Assembly: GCF_020164475.1 (NCBI RefSeq)
Contig: NZ_JAIQWX010000061.1
Span: 1-34,916 of the forward strand
Direction of reading: 5' to 3'
Length of the DNA stretch: 34,916 nt
Source: Pseudomonas sp. REP124
GTDB taxonomy: Bacteria; Pseudomonadota; Gammaproteobacteria; Pseudomonadales; Pseudomonadaceae
Below the pieces are notes generated by a model. That model searched no databases. It was not told the DNA's origin and worked only from the letters and a program-made list of their open reading frames with translations. Position numbers and translations under genes: made by a program. Positions 1 through 8,907 of this stretch are shown here, piece by piece. The stretch's first letter is position 1. The number at the start of each line of letters is the position of its first letter.

Positions 1-77
1 CCTTCGCCCGCCTTTCGCATCTGCGCGGCCTCTACTACGGTGGTTACATCACTTTCCAACCCCCAGGGGCACAGAGC

Positions 78-755
78 ATGTTCAGAATCCTCGTTTTGCT
101 GTTCTCCGGCCTGATTCTGTGCGCCGGACAGGCTGCGGCGGACAGCCTCAAGATCAGCGTGATCGGCGCCGGCAAGGTCGGCGGTACGCTCGGCACGCTT
201 TGGGTCAAGGCCGGGCACTCGGTGATGTTCTCCTCACGCCATCCCGAGGAGTTGAGTGAACTGGTCAAGACCGCCGGCCCCAACGCCCAGGCAGGCTCAG
301 TCGACGATGCCGCGAAATGGGGCGACGTGATCGTTTTGAGCGTTCCCTACGGCGCCATGCCGGTGGTGGCCGAACAGCTCAAGGGCCATCTGAACGGCAA
401 GGTGGTGTTCAGTACCAGCAACCCATTCAGCGGGCGTGACGGCGATACCGGGCGCAAGGCGCTGGAAACCGGCGTTTCAGTGGCCGACCAGCAATACCTG
501 CCCGGTGCCCATCTGGTGCGAGGGTTCAATGCCATCGGCTACATGGCGATGAAAGATCAGTCCGGAGACGGCAAGGCGATTCCGGTTTTCGCCGACGATG
601 CCAAGGCCAGGGAAATGGGAGAACGGCTGGTACGCGACGCCGGCTTCGTTCCGGTGCCCTTCCCCCTGGCCCGAGCCGCTGAAGGCTTGCCGGGAGGCCC
701 GCTCGCCGGCGTCTGGACCGAGGCGGATCTCAAGCAGAAACAGAACAGCAAGTGA
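78..755 (+). CDS. Exported NADP-binding Rossmann-fold protein (F420-dependent NADP oxidoreductase-like)
   Basis: The protein has 225 residues. Residues 1-21 look like a Sec signal peptide (hydrophobic LVLLFSGLILCAG core, AQAAA-type cleavage region). Directly after it comes a beta strand and the dinucleotide-binding motif GAGKVGG, then SSRHPEEL, the usual place for NADP phosphate recognition. This layout matches the NADPH-dependent F420 reductase/NADP_oxidored_coenz F420 family, whose members are usually cytoplasmic and about 200-230 residues long. Substrate and reaction cannot be read from the sequence. The chosen ATG has AGGGGC about 9 nt upstream. The frame stays open to the window edge, so a longer or different N-terminus cannot be excluded. 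A nucleotide-cofactor enzyme behind a Sec leader is odd. It may be a membrane-anchored cytoplasmic protein. The next gene follows after 33 nt and is probably cotranscribed. Confidence 0.75.
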   Translation: MFRILVLLFSGLILCAGQAAADSLKISVIGAGKVGGTLGTLWVKAGHSVMFSSRHPEELSELVKTAGPNAQAGSVDDAAKWGDVIVLSVPYGAMPVVAEQLKGHLNGKVVFSTSNPFSGRDGDTGRKALETGVSVADQQYLPGAHLVRGFNAIGYMAMKDQSGDGKAIPVFADDAKAREMGERLVRDAGFVPVPFPLARAAEGLPGGPLAGVWTEADLKQKQNSK

Positions 756-788
756 GTATCAACGGACCGCAAAACTGGAGCTTGCAGC

Positions 789-1007
789 ATGACCGAAGAG
801 ACAAAAGTAAAAGGACCTGCATCGTACTTTCCTTCGATTGAAAAGAAGTACGGGCAGCCGGTCTCTCACTGGCTGGACTTTCTCAAGACCCTGGATGGCA
901 AGAAGCACATGGAAATGGTGGCCGTGCTCAAAAACGATCACGGCATGGGCCATGGGCATGCCAATGCCTTGGTTGCGTACCATCTGGCCTCTGCCAAGGG
1001 CGGCTAA
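789..1007 (+). CDS. DUF4287 domain small protein
   Basis: This 72-residue protein has the pattern of DUF4287 proteins: a PASYFPSIEKKYGQPVSHW start, a central KHMEMVAVLKNDHGMGHGHA segment and a NALVAYHLAS end. These are small soluble bacterial proteins of unknown role, sometimes fused to a DUF5655 domain, which is absent here. The ATG has GGAG 9 nt upstream. It sits 33 nt behind the exported Rossmann-fold gene and ahead of a luciferase-like oxidoreductase with a 124-nt gap, so it is most likely the second gene of a two-gene unit. The His-rich GMGHGHA stretch is conserved in the family as I remember it, but no activity can be assigned. Confidence 0.75.
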   Translation: MTEETKVKGPASYFPSIEKKYGQPVSHWLDFLKTLDGKKHMEMVAVLKNDHGMGHGHANALVAYHLASAKGG

Positions 1008-1131
1008 CGTTCGGGAACTCAGCGCATTCACAACTAACGGTTGAAGCTGTAACAAATGCACGGGGGGTACAGGTCATGGATGGCGCGGACTACATTAGCG
1101 CCATTCATCCCTTTCCCTTCGGGAGCATCCC

Positions 1132-2154
1132 ATGAAAAAAATCGGCTTTCTGAATTTCGGGCACTGGACCCCGTCCCCGCATTCGCAGACCCGTTCAGCC
1201 TCCGACGTGCTGCTGCAATCGATCGATCTGGCCGTGGCGGCAGAGGAGCTGGGCGCGGACGGCGCGTATTTCCGCGTCCATCATTTCGCCCGGCAACTGG
1301 CGTCACCCTTCCCTCTGCTGGCGGCCGTCGGCGCCAAAACCAGCCGGATCGAAATCGGCACCGGCGTCATCGACATGCGCTACGAGAATCCTTACTACAT
1401 GGTCGAAGATGCCAGCGCCGCAGACCTGATTGCCGGCGGGCGCCTGCAACTGGGCATCAGCCGCGGTTCGGGCGAGCAGGTCATGGATGGCTGGCGGCAT
1501 TTCGGCTACGAGCCCCGCGAAGGCGAGACCCATGCCGACCTGGCGCGGCGCCACACCGAAGTGTTTTATGAACTGCTGCGTGGCAAGGGCTTCGCCGAAC
1601 CTAACCCCCGGCCCATGTTTGCCAATCCACCGGGATTGCTGCGGCTCGAGCCCCATTCCGAAGGCCTTCGCGACAGGATCTGGTGGGGTTCGGGCTCCGA
1701 GGCGACCGCGGTGTGGGCAGCGCAGATGGGCATGAACCTGCAGACATCCACCCTGAAAAACGACGAGAACGGTCAGCCCCTGCACATCCAGCAGGCCGAG
1801 CAGATCCGGGTGTACCACGAGGCCTGGAAACAGGCCGGACACACCCGCCAGCCGCGCACGTCGGTCAGCCGCAGCATCTTTGCAATCACCAACGACATGG
1901 ATCGCATGTACTTTGGCCGCAATGACCAGACCGAGGACACTATCGGTTTTCTCGAAGACGACACGCAAAGAATCTTCGGCCGCAATTACGCCGCCGAACC
2001 GGATGTATTGATCGAAGAGCTTGCCAAGGACGAGGCCATCGCAGCGGCGGACACCCTGCTGCTGACCATCCCCAATCAACTGGGCGTGGACTATTGCGCG
2101 CACGTCATCGAAAACATCCTCAAGCACGTCGCCCCTGCCCTCGGCTGGCGTTGA
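1132..2154 (+). CDS. LLM-class flavin-dependent oxidoreductase (luciferase-like)
   Basis: The 340-residue protein shows the bacterial-luciferase (LLM) fold. It has an N-terminal KKIGFLNFGHW strand, AAEELGADGAYFRVHHF (the usual 'AE..G.D....EHH' region), RIEIGTGVIDMRYENP, and a GRLQLGISRGSG flavin-phosphate region near residues 104-115. Family members are FMN-dependent monooxygenases or reductases acting on diverse small molecules. The substrate cannot be told here. The start is supported by GGGAG 8 nt upstream of the ATG. The next gene, a haloacid-dehalogenase-like hydrolase, begins 31 nt after the stop, so the two are probably cotranscribed and may act on a common substrate. Length is normal for the family. 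Confidence 0.88.
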   Translation: MKKIGFLNFGHWTPSPHSQTRSASDVLLQSIDLAVAAEELGADGAYFRVHHFARQLASPFPLLAAVGAKTSRIEIGTGVIDMRYENPYYMVEDASAADLIAGGRLQLGISRGSGEQVMDGWRHFGYEPREGETHADLARRHTEVFYELLRGKGFAEPNPRPMFANPPGLLRLEPHSEGLRDRIWWGSGSEATAVWAAQMGMNLQTSTLKNDENGQPLHIQQAEQIRVYHEAWKQAGHTRQPRTSVSRSIFAITNDMDRMYFGRNDQTEDTIGFLEDDTQRIFGRNYAAEPDVLIEELAKDEAIAAADTLLLTIPNQLGVDYCAHVIENILKHVAPALGWR

Positions 2155-2185
2155 AGTGTTCCCCCGACTGCGCAGGAGACTGAAC

Positions 2186-2908
2186 ATGAGCGCACTGAAT
2201 GAAGTCGGCTTTCTTGGCTTCGATGTCTTTGGCACCGTGGTCGACTGGCGAACCAGCGTCGCCCGGGAATCCGCGCCGTATTTGCAGCAACTCGGCGTGC
2301 AGATCGACCCGCTGGCCTTCGCCGATGAATGGCGGTCGCTGTACCAGCCGTCGATGCAGCGCGTACGCTCGGGTGAGCGGGCCTTTGTCACGCTTGACAT
2401 TTTGAACCGGGAGAATCTCGAAGCGTTGATGGCCAGGCATGGCGTCGAAGCCGGACGACTCGACCCGGCCGATATCGCCGCCTGGAGCACGGCCTGGCAG
2501 AAGCTCGACCCATGGCCTGACTCCGTCGAAGGCCTCACGCGCCTGAAACGACGTTTCGCCATCGGCCCGATCTCTAACGGCCACATCGCCGGCATGATGA
2601 ACCTCGCCCGCTACGGCGGCCTGCCCTGGGACGTCATCACCGGCGCCGAACTCGCCCGCGCCTACAAACCTCAGCCGGAGGTTTATTTCCGGTCGGCAGA
2701 AGCCGTGGGTCTGCCACCTAATCGCGTGGCCATGGTGGCGGCGCACAACAGCGATCTTGTCGCGGCACGGGCTTGCGGGTTTCGCACGGTGTTCGTCAGA
2801 CGACCCGTGGAGCATGGGGCTGGACAGACAATCGATTTGCAGCCGGAACAGGATTGGGATGTAGTCGCGGAGTCTTTAACCGAGCTTGCCGCATTACTCA
2901 ACTGCTGA
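2186..2908 (+). CDS. Haloacid dehalogenase type II (HAD superfamily hydrolase)
   Basis: The 240-residue protein follows the L-2-haloacid dehalogenase pattern: nucleophile motif GFDVFGTVVDW (Asp13), ISNGH (motif II Ser/Asn), AYKPQPEVY (motif III Lys) and AAHNSDLVAA (motif IV Asn/Asp), followed by GFRTVFVRRP. Type II enzymes hydrolyse the carbon-halogen bond of 2-haloacids through an Asp ester. Many proteins with this signature are broader HAD hydrolases, so the substrate is inferred only from family. I chose the ATG at 2186 because AGGAG lies 7 nt upstream. An in-frame GTG at 2156 would add ten residues but has no ribosome-binding site and abuts the previous stop. It follows the LLM oxidoreductase closely and probably shares its transcript. 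Confidence 0.82.
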   Translation: MSALNEVGFLGFDVFGTVVDWRTSVARESAPYLQQLGVQIDPLAFADEWRSLYQPSMQRVRSGERAFVTLDILNRENLEALMARHGVEAGRLDPADIAAWSTAWQKLDPWPDSVEGLTRLKRRFAIGPISNGHIAGMMNLARYGGLPWDVITGAELARAYKPQPEVYFRSAEAVGLPPNRVAMVAAHNSDLVAARACGFRTVFVRRPVEHGAGQTIDLQPEQDWDVVAESLTELAALLNC

Positions 2909-2916
2909 AGCATTAC

Positions 2917-3018
2917 CTGTAGGAGCGAGCAGGCTCGCGATGGTCGCCAACGATGACGCGGGGAGCCTGATACCCCGCGGCGTTCTCGGGTGCATCGCGA
3001 GCATGCTCGCTCCTACAG
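2917..3018. repeat. REPIN: inverted REP pair (GGAGCGAGC type)
   Basis: Two REP units in inverted orientation frame the element: CTGTAGGAGCGAGCAGGCTC on the left and its near-mirror GAGCATGCTCGCTCCTACAG on the right, with about 50 nt between. It lies between the HAD gene and the exported metallo-hydrolase. Such REP doublets are mobilised by RAYT transposases, none of which is in this window. It may also act as a weak terminator or mRNA stabiliser. Confidence 0.9.
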
Positions 3019-3148
3019 AGGGGGATGCACGCCCTGCATTTTCATAATACGAAAATTGCACTTCTGCCCCCGCTCCACCGCCGCGTAGGGTTTCAGGACC
3101 GATCGATCCTTTTTCAACGGTCGGACCTGACACTGTCGAGAAACCGAA

Positions 3149-4135
3149 ATGACCTGCGCTGAAAAACCTCCTGCCCCATTGTCTGCCCATTTCCTGCTGT
3201 CCGCGATTATCGCCACCACCTCGTTACTCGGCGCCGGCCTGGCGTTTGCCGTCGATGAGAAACCTGTCCAGGACGACTATTTCCACACCGGTGCCGGCCA
3301 TCATTATTTGCTGCGGGCGGATACGGATATCGTCACCCACCACCTTCGTGACAACGTCAGTGTGCTGGAGGGTTCCGGTGGGAATATCGTGGTGTTGTCG
3401 GGCAAGGACGGGAAGTTTCTGGTGGATGCCGGTATCAGCAAGAACCGGGAGAAGGTCAAGGCGGCGCTCATGGCGATCAGCCCGGCGCCGGTGAAGTATG
3501 TGGTCGACACTCACTGGCACTGGGATCACACCGACGGCAATGCCTGGTTGAACGCGGATGGCGCGACCATCGTGGCGCAGGTCAATACGCTCAAGCATCT
3601 GTCGCAAACGACCCACGTCGATGACTGGAACTGGACCTTCCAGCCGGTTGCGAAAGACGCTCAACCGACAGTGCTGGTGGATCGGGAGAAGAGTTTCAAC
3701 TTCGATTCCAGCCGAATCAAGGTCGAGAATTTCGGCCCTGGCCACTCCGATGGCGACCTGTCGATCTACGTTGAAAAAGCCGATGTTCTGGCGATGGGCG
3801 ATACGTTCTGGAATGCCGGTTATCCGTTTATCGACAACCAGGATGGCGGCAGTATCGATGCGGCGATCCATTGGGCCAACGAGGCGATTGCGCGCACCAC
3901 GGATCACACGCTGGTGATTCCGGGGCATGGTCCGGTGGGGACGCGGGCGCAGGTTGTCGAGTTTCGCGACATGCTGGTGGGCGTGCGCGATAACGTGGCG
4001 CGGCTCAAGCAGCAGGGTAAGTCGCTGGAGGAAGTTGTCGCGGCGAAGCCTTCGGCGGCGTTTGACGGGAAATGGGGGCATTTCGTGATCAAGCCCGATT
4101 TCTTTGTGAAGCTGGTGTATGCCGGTTTGAAGTGA
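3149..4135 (+). CDS. Exported metallo-beta-lactamase-fold hydrolase
   Basis: The protein has 328 residues. Residues 1-33 form a probable signal peptide or anchor with a LLSAIIATTSLLGAGLAFA core. The catalytic region shows all MBL-fold metal motifs: the HWHWDHTDG site (HxHxDH, two-zinc type), a downstream His in FGPGHSDGDL, and IPGHGPVG near the C-terminus. These fit a di-zinc hydrolase of the glyoxalase-II/SoxH-like group working in the periplasm. Whether it hydrolyses beta-lactams, thioesters or other esters cannot be told. GAGAAACCGAA precedes the ATG, a modest ribosome-binding site. The gene stands alone: a REPIN lies upstream and a large palindrome separates it from the convergent oprN. 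Confidence 0.8.
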   Translation: MTCAEKPPAPLSAHFLLSAIIATTSLLGAGLAFAVDEKPVQDDYFHTGAGHHYLLRADTDIVTHHLRDNVSVLEGSGGNIVVLSGKDGKFLVDAGISKNREKVKAALMAISPAPVKYVVDTHWHWDHTDGNAWLNADGATIVAQVNTLKHLSQTTHVDDWNWTFQPVAKDAQPTVLVDREKSFNFDSSRIKVENFGPGHSDGDLSIYVEKADVLAMGDTFWNAGYPFIDNQDGGSIDAAIHWANEAIARTTDHTLVIPGHGPVGTRAQVVEFRDMLVGVRDNVARLKQQGKSLEEVVAAKPSAAFDGKWGHFVIKPDFFVKLVYAGLK

Positions 4136-4164
4136 TTTGAGGGATCCCAGCCAAACACGCCCTT

Positions 4165-4297
4165 TGTAGCAGCTGGCGCAGCCTGCGTCCGGCTGCGAAG
4201 CAGTCGTAAATCCATGCACCGCGGTGTTTCAGATAGATCCGGTGCACAGGTTTTGCGACTGCTGCGCAGCCGGACGCAGGCTGCGCCAGCTGCTACA
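4165..4297. repeat. Long imperfect palindrome (GCTGGCGCAGCCTGCG-type REP pair)
   Basis: The left arm TGTAGCAGCTGGCGCAGCCT continues through GCGTCCGGCTGCG and AGCAGTCGTAAA. It is mirrored by the right arm ending GGCTGCGCCAGCTGCTACA, with about 45 nt between. This is a second REP family, unrelated in sequence to the GGAGCGAGC elements. It sits between the convergent 3' ends of the MBL-fold gene and oprN, where it could fold into a very stable hairpin and serve as a bidirectional terminator. No U-tract is evident. Confidence 0.8.
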
Positions 4298-4312
4298 GGG
4301 TCCGTGTCATGA

Positions 4313-5731
4313 TCAATTCATCGCTGTAACCTGTTTGCCCCCGGCATCCCACCCGCCGCCCAGCGCCTTGTAGATCGCGACGATCCCCCGATACTGATCG
4401 ATCTCGCCCTGGGCCTGGGCATCTTCGGCGTTCAGGCGTTCGCGCTCGGCGTCGAGCAGCACCAGATAATCCACCGAACCTTCCTTGTACTGGATGCCCG
4501 CCAGGTCCGCCGCCTTGCGGCTCGACTCGCTTTGCCTGATCAGCGACAACAGCCGCTGCTGACGTTTGCCGTAATCGCTGAAGGCGTTTTCCGATTCTTC
4601 CAGCGCCAGCAACACCTGCTGCTCATAGGTGGCCAAAGCGCCTTCGGCATCGGCGTTGGCTCCACGGATGCGCGCTCGCACGCTGCCCAGATCGAACGCT
4701 GCCCAAGTGATGCTTGGGCCGAGGCTCCAGGCTCGGGCGGCACTGGAGCCGATCTGCGAACCGCGCCCGGCGGTAAAGCCGAGGAAGCCGCTCAGGCTGA
4801 CCCGTGGGAACAGGTCGGCGGTGGCCACGCCGACATCGGCGGTTGCCGACGCCAGTCGACGCTCCGCCGCCATCACATCCGGACGACGGCGCAGCAGCTC
4901 GGCGGGATCACCGATCGGCAGTGCCTTGGCGATCGCCGGAATATCTTTGGGGCTCAGCAAGACACTCATCTGCTCGGGACGCTCACCGAGCAAAGTAGCG
5001 ATGCGGTTCTTCTGCCGCAACTGCTCCGCCTGCAACTGCGGCACGCTGGCTTCGACGGCCGCCAGTCGCGCGTCGGCGCGCACCACATCCAGCTCGTTGC
5101 CGACACCGGCATCGCGCAGGCTGACCGTGACACTGCGCGAGTCGTTCTGGTTTTTCAGGTTGGCCAGGGCGATTTTCTCGCGTAGTTGCGCACCGCGCAG
5201 TTGTCCGTAGGCATCCACCAGCTCGGCGATCATCGTCACCCGCAGCTGATACAGATCCGCCGCCGCGGCATCTTCCAGCGCATCGCTCGATTCAAGCTGA
5301 CGCTGGATGCGCCCGAACAGGTCGATCTCCCAGGCCATGTCCAGACCCAAGTCGTAGCGTTCGGTGTTCACCCGGCTCTCGGTCTGCCCCGGCACCTGCG
5401 AGCGGCCCTGCACGCTGCTCACGCGACTGGTGACCACCGGCAGATTGTCGTTGCTGATGTCGTCGCGAATCGCCCGGGCCGCTTTCCAGCGGGCGAAGGC
5501 CACGCGCAGGTCGCGGTTGCCTTGCAGGGATTGGCTCACCAATTGGTTGAGCGTCGGATCGTCGAATTGCTGCCACCACACCGATTCGAATCGCGACTGA
5601 TCGTAGTTGGCCGCTTTCGCATAAGTGCTCGAGGCCGGTGGCGTGTCGGGGGTCTTGTAATCCGGACCGACCGTGCAAGCCGCCAGGGCGCTCACCAGAA
5701 GGCTGGGCAAAAACAACTTCAGAGCTTTCAT
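4313..5731 (-). CDS. oprN: Outer-membrane efflux channel lipoprotein, OprN-like
   Basis: This 472-residue protein of the NodT/OprM outer-membrane factor family forms the trimeric exit duct of an RND pump. The N-terminus carries a lipoprotein signal with lipobox LAAC (Cys19), then VGPDYKTPDTPP, the usual start of mature OprM-like proteins. Two outer-membrane-efflux repeats follow, the second containing LLRRRPDVMAAERRLASATADVGVA, a family hallmark. It is the last gene of the operon and its ATG overlaps the mexF stop by 4 nt (ATGA), implying translational coupling. The OprN name rests on operon order and on the MexE/MexF identity of its partners. It could be any OprM-family paralogue. Confidence 0.88.
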   Translation of the reverse strand: MKALKLFLPSLLVSALAACTVGPDYKTPDTPPASSTYAKAANYDQSRFESVWWQQFDDPTLNQLVSQSLQGNRDLRVAFARWKAARAIRDDISNDNLPVVTSRVSSVQGRSQVPGQTESRVNTERYDLGLDMAWEIDLFGRIQRQLESSDALEDAAAADLYQLRVTMIAELVDAYGQLRGAQLREKIALANLKNQNDSRSVTVSLRDAGVGNELDVVRADARLAAVEASVPQLQAEQLRQKNRIATLLGERPEQMSVLLSPKDIPAIAKALPIGDPAELLRRRPDVMAAERRLASATADVGVATADLFPRVSLSGFLGFTAGRGSQIGSSAARAWSLGPSITWAAFDLGSVRARIRGANADAEGALATYEQQVLLALEESENAFSDYGKRQQRLLSLIRQSESSRKAADLAGIQYKEGSVDYLVLLDAERERLNAEDAQAQGEIDQYRGIVAIYKALGGGWDAGGKQVTAMN

Positions 5732-8700
5732 GGTTGTACCTCCAGTTTCAGCGCGCGGGCCTTTTTACGTTCGATAAAGCGGCGAATGAGGACAAAGAAC
5801 ACCGGTGTCAGCAGCAGGCCGAAGAAGGTCACGCCGAGCATTCCGGAGAACACCGCAACGCCCATGGCCCGGCGCATTTCGGAGCCTGCGCCGCTGGAAG
5901 TTACCAGCGGGACCACTCCCATGATGAAGGCGAACGAGGTCATCAGGATCGGCCGCAGACGCATGCGGCAGGCCTCCAGCACGGCATCAAGCGGCGACAG
6001 GCCCTGGTCCTGTCGATCCTTGGCGAACTCGACGATCAGGATCGCGTTCTTGCACGCCAGGCCCACCAGTACGATCAGGCCGATCTGGGTAAAGATGTTG
6101 TTGTCGCCCTTGGAAATGATCACCCCGGCAATCGCCGACAGCAGCGTCATCGGCACGATCAGGATCACCGCCAGCGGCAGGCTCCAGCTTTCGTACAAAG
6201 CGGCCAGCACCAGGAACGCCAGCAGCACGCAGAGCGGGAACACCAGCAGCGCGGTGTTGCCGGAGAGGATCTGCTGGTAGGTCAGGTCGGTCCATTCGTA
6301 GGTCATGCCGTTGGGCAATTCCTCCTTGAGCAGTTTCTCGATGGCGGCCTGGGCCTGGCCGGAACTGTAGCCAGGGGCGGCGGCGCCATTGATTTCCGCA
6401 GTGAGGAAACCATTGTAATGCGAGACCCGGTCCGGCCCCGAGGTCGGGCTGACCTTGACGAAGGTGGCCAGCGGAATCATCTCGCCGCGATCGTTGCGCA
6501 CCTTCAACTGGCCGATCTGCTCCGGTTCCTGGCGAAATTGTTGTTCGGCCTGCACGTTGACCTGATAGGTGCGGCCAAAACGGTTGAAGTCGTTGGCGTA
6601 CAGCGAACCGAGGTAGACCTGCAGGGTGTCGAAAATATCGTTGATCTTCACCCCGTGATTCTTGGCCTTCTCCCGGTCGATGGCCGCTTCGACTTGCGGC
6701 ACGTTGACCGTGTAGCTGGTGAACACCCTGGCCAGTTCCGGCACGTTGCGGCTCTTGGCAATGATGTTCATGGTCTCCTTGTACAGCTCGTCGTAGCCCA
6801 GATTGCCGCGGTCCTCGATCTGCAGACGGAAGCCGCCGATGGTGCCCAGGCCCTGGACCGGCGGTGGCGGGAATACGGCGGTGTAGGCGTCCTGGATCTC
6901 GCCGAACTTGGCGTTGAGCGAGGCTGAAATCGCCCCGGCGGACAGGCTCGGGTCCTTGCGCTCATCGAACGGGCGCAGGCCGATGAAGGCGATACCGGAG
7001 TTCGGGCTGTTGGTGAAGCCGTTGATCGACAGTCCCGGAAACGCCACGGCGCTGTCGAAGCCCGGCTCGTTCATGGCGATGGTGCTCATGCGCCGGATCA
7101 CCGACTCGGTGCGATCCAGGCTCGCGGCATCCGGCAGCTGCGCGAAGGTCACCAGGTACTTCTTGTCCTGGGTCGGCACGAAACCGGTCGGCGTGGTGCT
7201 GAAGCCCATGTAGGTCAAGGCGATCAGCCCGGCGTAAAGCAGCAGGGCAATCCCGCTGCCGCGGATGATCTTGCCTACGCCGACCACGTAGCCGCGACTG
7301 GCCTTCTCAAAAACTCGGTTGAACGGCTTGAACAGCCAACCGCCGAGCATCCGGTCCAGCACCTTGGAGAAGCGGTCTTTCGGCGCGTCATGGGCCTTGA
7401 GCAATACCGCCGCCAGCGCTGGCGACAGGGTCAGGGAGTTGAACGCCGAGATCACCGTCGAGATGGCGATGGTCAAAGCGAACTGCTTGTAGAACTGCCC
7501 GGTGAGCCCGGAAATGAACGCCGCCGGTACGAACACGGCGCAGAGCACCAACGCGGTCGCGATGATCGGCCCGGTCACTTCGCCCATGGCTTTGCGGGTC
7601 GCTTCGGCCGGTTCCAGCCCGGACTCGATGTTTCGCTCGACGTTCTCCACCACCACGATGGCGTCGTCGACCACGATGCCGATGGCCAGCACCAGGCCGA
7701 ACAGCGACAGCGCGTTGAGCGAAAACCCGAGAAGATGCATCACCGCGAAGGTACCGATCAGCGACACCGGCACCGCCACCAGCGGGATGATCGAGGCACG
7801 CCAGGTTTGCAGGAACAGGATCACCACCAGCACCACGAGGATCAGCGCCTCGAACAGCGTGTGCACCACCGCTTCAATGGAGCTGCGCACGAAGATGGTC
7901 GGGTCGTAGACGATTTCGTAGTCCATGCCTTCGGGGAAGCTTTTCTTCAGCTCCGCCATCTTCGCCCGCACCTGATCGGACACGTCGATGGCATTGGCAC
8001 CCGGACGCTGGAAGATCGGCATCGCCACCGCTTCCTGGTTGTTGAGCATGGCGCGCAAGGCGTATTGGTTGGAGCCCAGTTCGATCCGCGCGATGTCCTT
8101 CAGACGAGTAATTTCGCCGTTCGGGCCACTGCGGATGATCACGTTTTCAAATTCTTCCTCGGTGACCAGCCGGCCCTGGGAGTTGATCGACATCTGGAAG
8201 CTGGTGGCATTCGGCGCTGGCGGCGAGCCAAGCTGGCCTGCGGCGACCTGGCGGTTCTGCTCGCGCACCGCGTTGACCACATCGGTGGCGGTCAGGTTGC
8301 GCGAGGCGGTCTTGTCCGGGTCGAGCCAGATGCGCAGCGAGTAGTCGCCGATACCGAACATCTTCACGGTACCGATGCCTTCCAGGCGCGCCAGCTCATC
8401 CTTCACATTGAGGATCGCGTAGTTGGACAGGTAGAGCATGTCGTAGCGCTTGTCCGGCGAGATCAGGTGTACCAGCAGGGTCAGTTCCGGCGAGGCCTTG
8501 TCGACGGTGATGCCGATGCGCGTCACCTCCTCCGGCAGCTTCGGTTCGGTACGAGTCACGCGGTTCTGCACCTGGACCTGGGCGTTATCCAGATCGGTGC
8601 CCAGGGCGAAGGTTACGGTGAGGGTCAGGCGGCCATCGGCGGTCGACTGCGAGGACATGTAGAGCATGTTCTCGACACCGGTAATCGCCTGTTCCAAAGG

Positions 8701-8895
8701 CGCGGCCACGGTTTCGCCGATGACCTTGGGGTTGGCCCCCGGATAGCTGGCTTGAACCACCACGGTCGGTGGCACGACTTCCGGGTATTCGCTGATCGGC
8801 AGCTGGAACAGCGAGATGGCGCCGGCGATCAGGATCAGCAGCGACAGCACCGCGGCAAAGATCGGCCGGGTGATAAAGAACTGAGAGAATTTCAT
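5728..8895 (-). CDS. mexF: RND efflux pump inner-membrane transporter, MexF-like
   Basis: The 1055-residue protein is a full-length HAE1-family resistance-nodulation-division transporter. It drives proton-coupled export of drugs and other amphiphiles from the periplasm and inner membrane. It begins KFSQFFITRPIFAAVLSLLI (first membrane helix). It has two large periplasmic loops, the GLVLAIGIVVDDAIVVVENV helix 4 with the proton-relay Asp pair, and the typical LVGLACKNAILIVEFAKD helix 10. From memory it is very close to P. aeruginosa MexF along its whole length, including the EYPEVVPPTVVV and FPPPPVQGLGTIGGFRLQ segments. The gene begins 12 nt after the mexE stop and overlaps oprN by 4 nt. Known MexF substrates include chloramphenicol, quinolones and quinolone signal precursors. 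That range is inferred here. Confidence 0.95.
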   Translation of the reverse strand: MKFSQFFITRPIFAAVLSLLILIAGAISLFQLPISEYPEVVPPTVVVQASYPGANPKVIGETVAAPLEQAITGVENMLYMSSQSTADGRLTLTVTFALGTDLDNAQVQVQNRVTRTEPKLPEEVTRIGITVDKASPELTLLVHLISPDKRYDMLYLSNYAILNVKDELARLEGIGTVKMFGIGDYSLRIWLDPDKTASRNLTATDVVNAVREQNRQVAAGQLGSPPAPNATSFQMSINSQGRLVTEEEFENVIIRSGPNGEITRLKDIARIELGSNQYALRAMLNNQEAVAMPIFQRPGANAIDVSDQVRAKMAELKKSFPEGMDYEIVYDPTIFVRSSIEAVVHTLFEALILVVLVVILFLQTWRASIIPLVAVPVSLIGTFAVMHLLGFSLNALSLFGLVLAIGIVVDDAIVVVENVERNIESGLEPAEATRKAMGEVTGPIIATALVLCAVFVPAAFISGLTGQFYKQFALTIAISTVISAFNSLTLSPALAAVLLKAHDAPKDRFSKVLDRMLGGWLFKPFNRVFEKASRGYVVGVGKIIRGSGIALLLYAGLIALTYMGFSTTPTGFVPTQDKKYLVTFAQLPDAASLDRTESVIRRMSTIAMNEPGFDSAVAFPGLSINGFTNSPNSGIAFIGLRPFDERKDPSLSAGAISASLNAKFGEIQDAYTAVFPPPPVQGLGTIGGFRLQIEDRGNLGYDELYKETMNIIAKSRNVPELARVFTSYTVNVPQVEAAIDREKAKNHGVKINDIFDTLQVYLGSLYANDFNRFGRTYQVNVQAEQQFRQEPEQIGQLKVRNDRGEMIPLATFVKVSPTSGPDRVSHYNGFLTAEINGAAAPGYSSGQAQAAIEKLLKEELPNGMTYEWTDLTYQQILSGNTALLVFPLCVLLAFLVLAALYESWSLPLAVILIVPMTLLSAIAGVIISKGDNNIFTQIGLIVLVGLACKNAILIVEFAKDRQDQGLSPLDAVLEACRMRLRPILMTSFAFIMGVVPLVTSSGAGSEMRRAMGVAVFSGMLGVTFFGLLLTPVFFVLIRRFIERKKARALKLEVQP

Positions 8896-8907
8896 GTCGG
8901 TGGGCCC

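Noticed and set aside
1..77. Possible 3' end of an upstream gene, or an N-terminal extension of the first gene
   Set aside because: All three + frames are open over this short edge, so none can be preferred. The signal peptide and ribosome-binding site support the start at 78.
1303..2595. A 430-codon frame on - opposite the LLM and HAD genes
   Set aside because: It crosses two well-supported genes and the gap between them. There is no domain pattern or ribosome-binding site.
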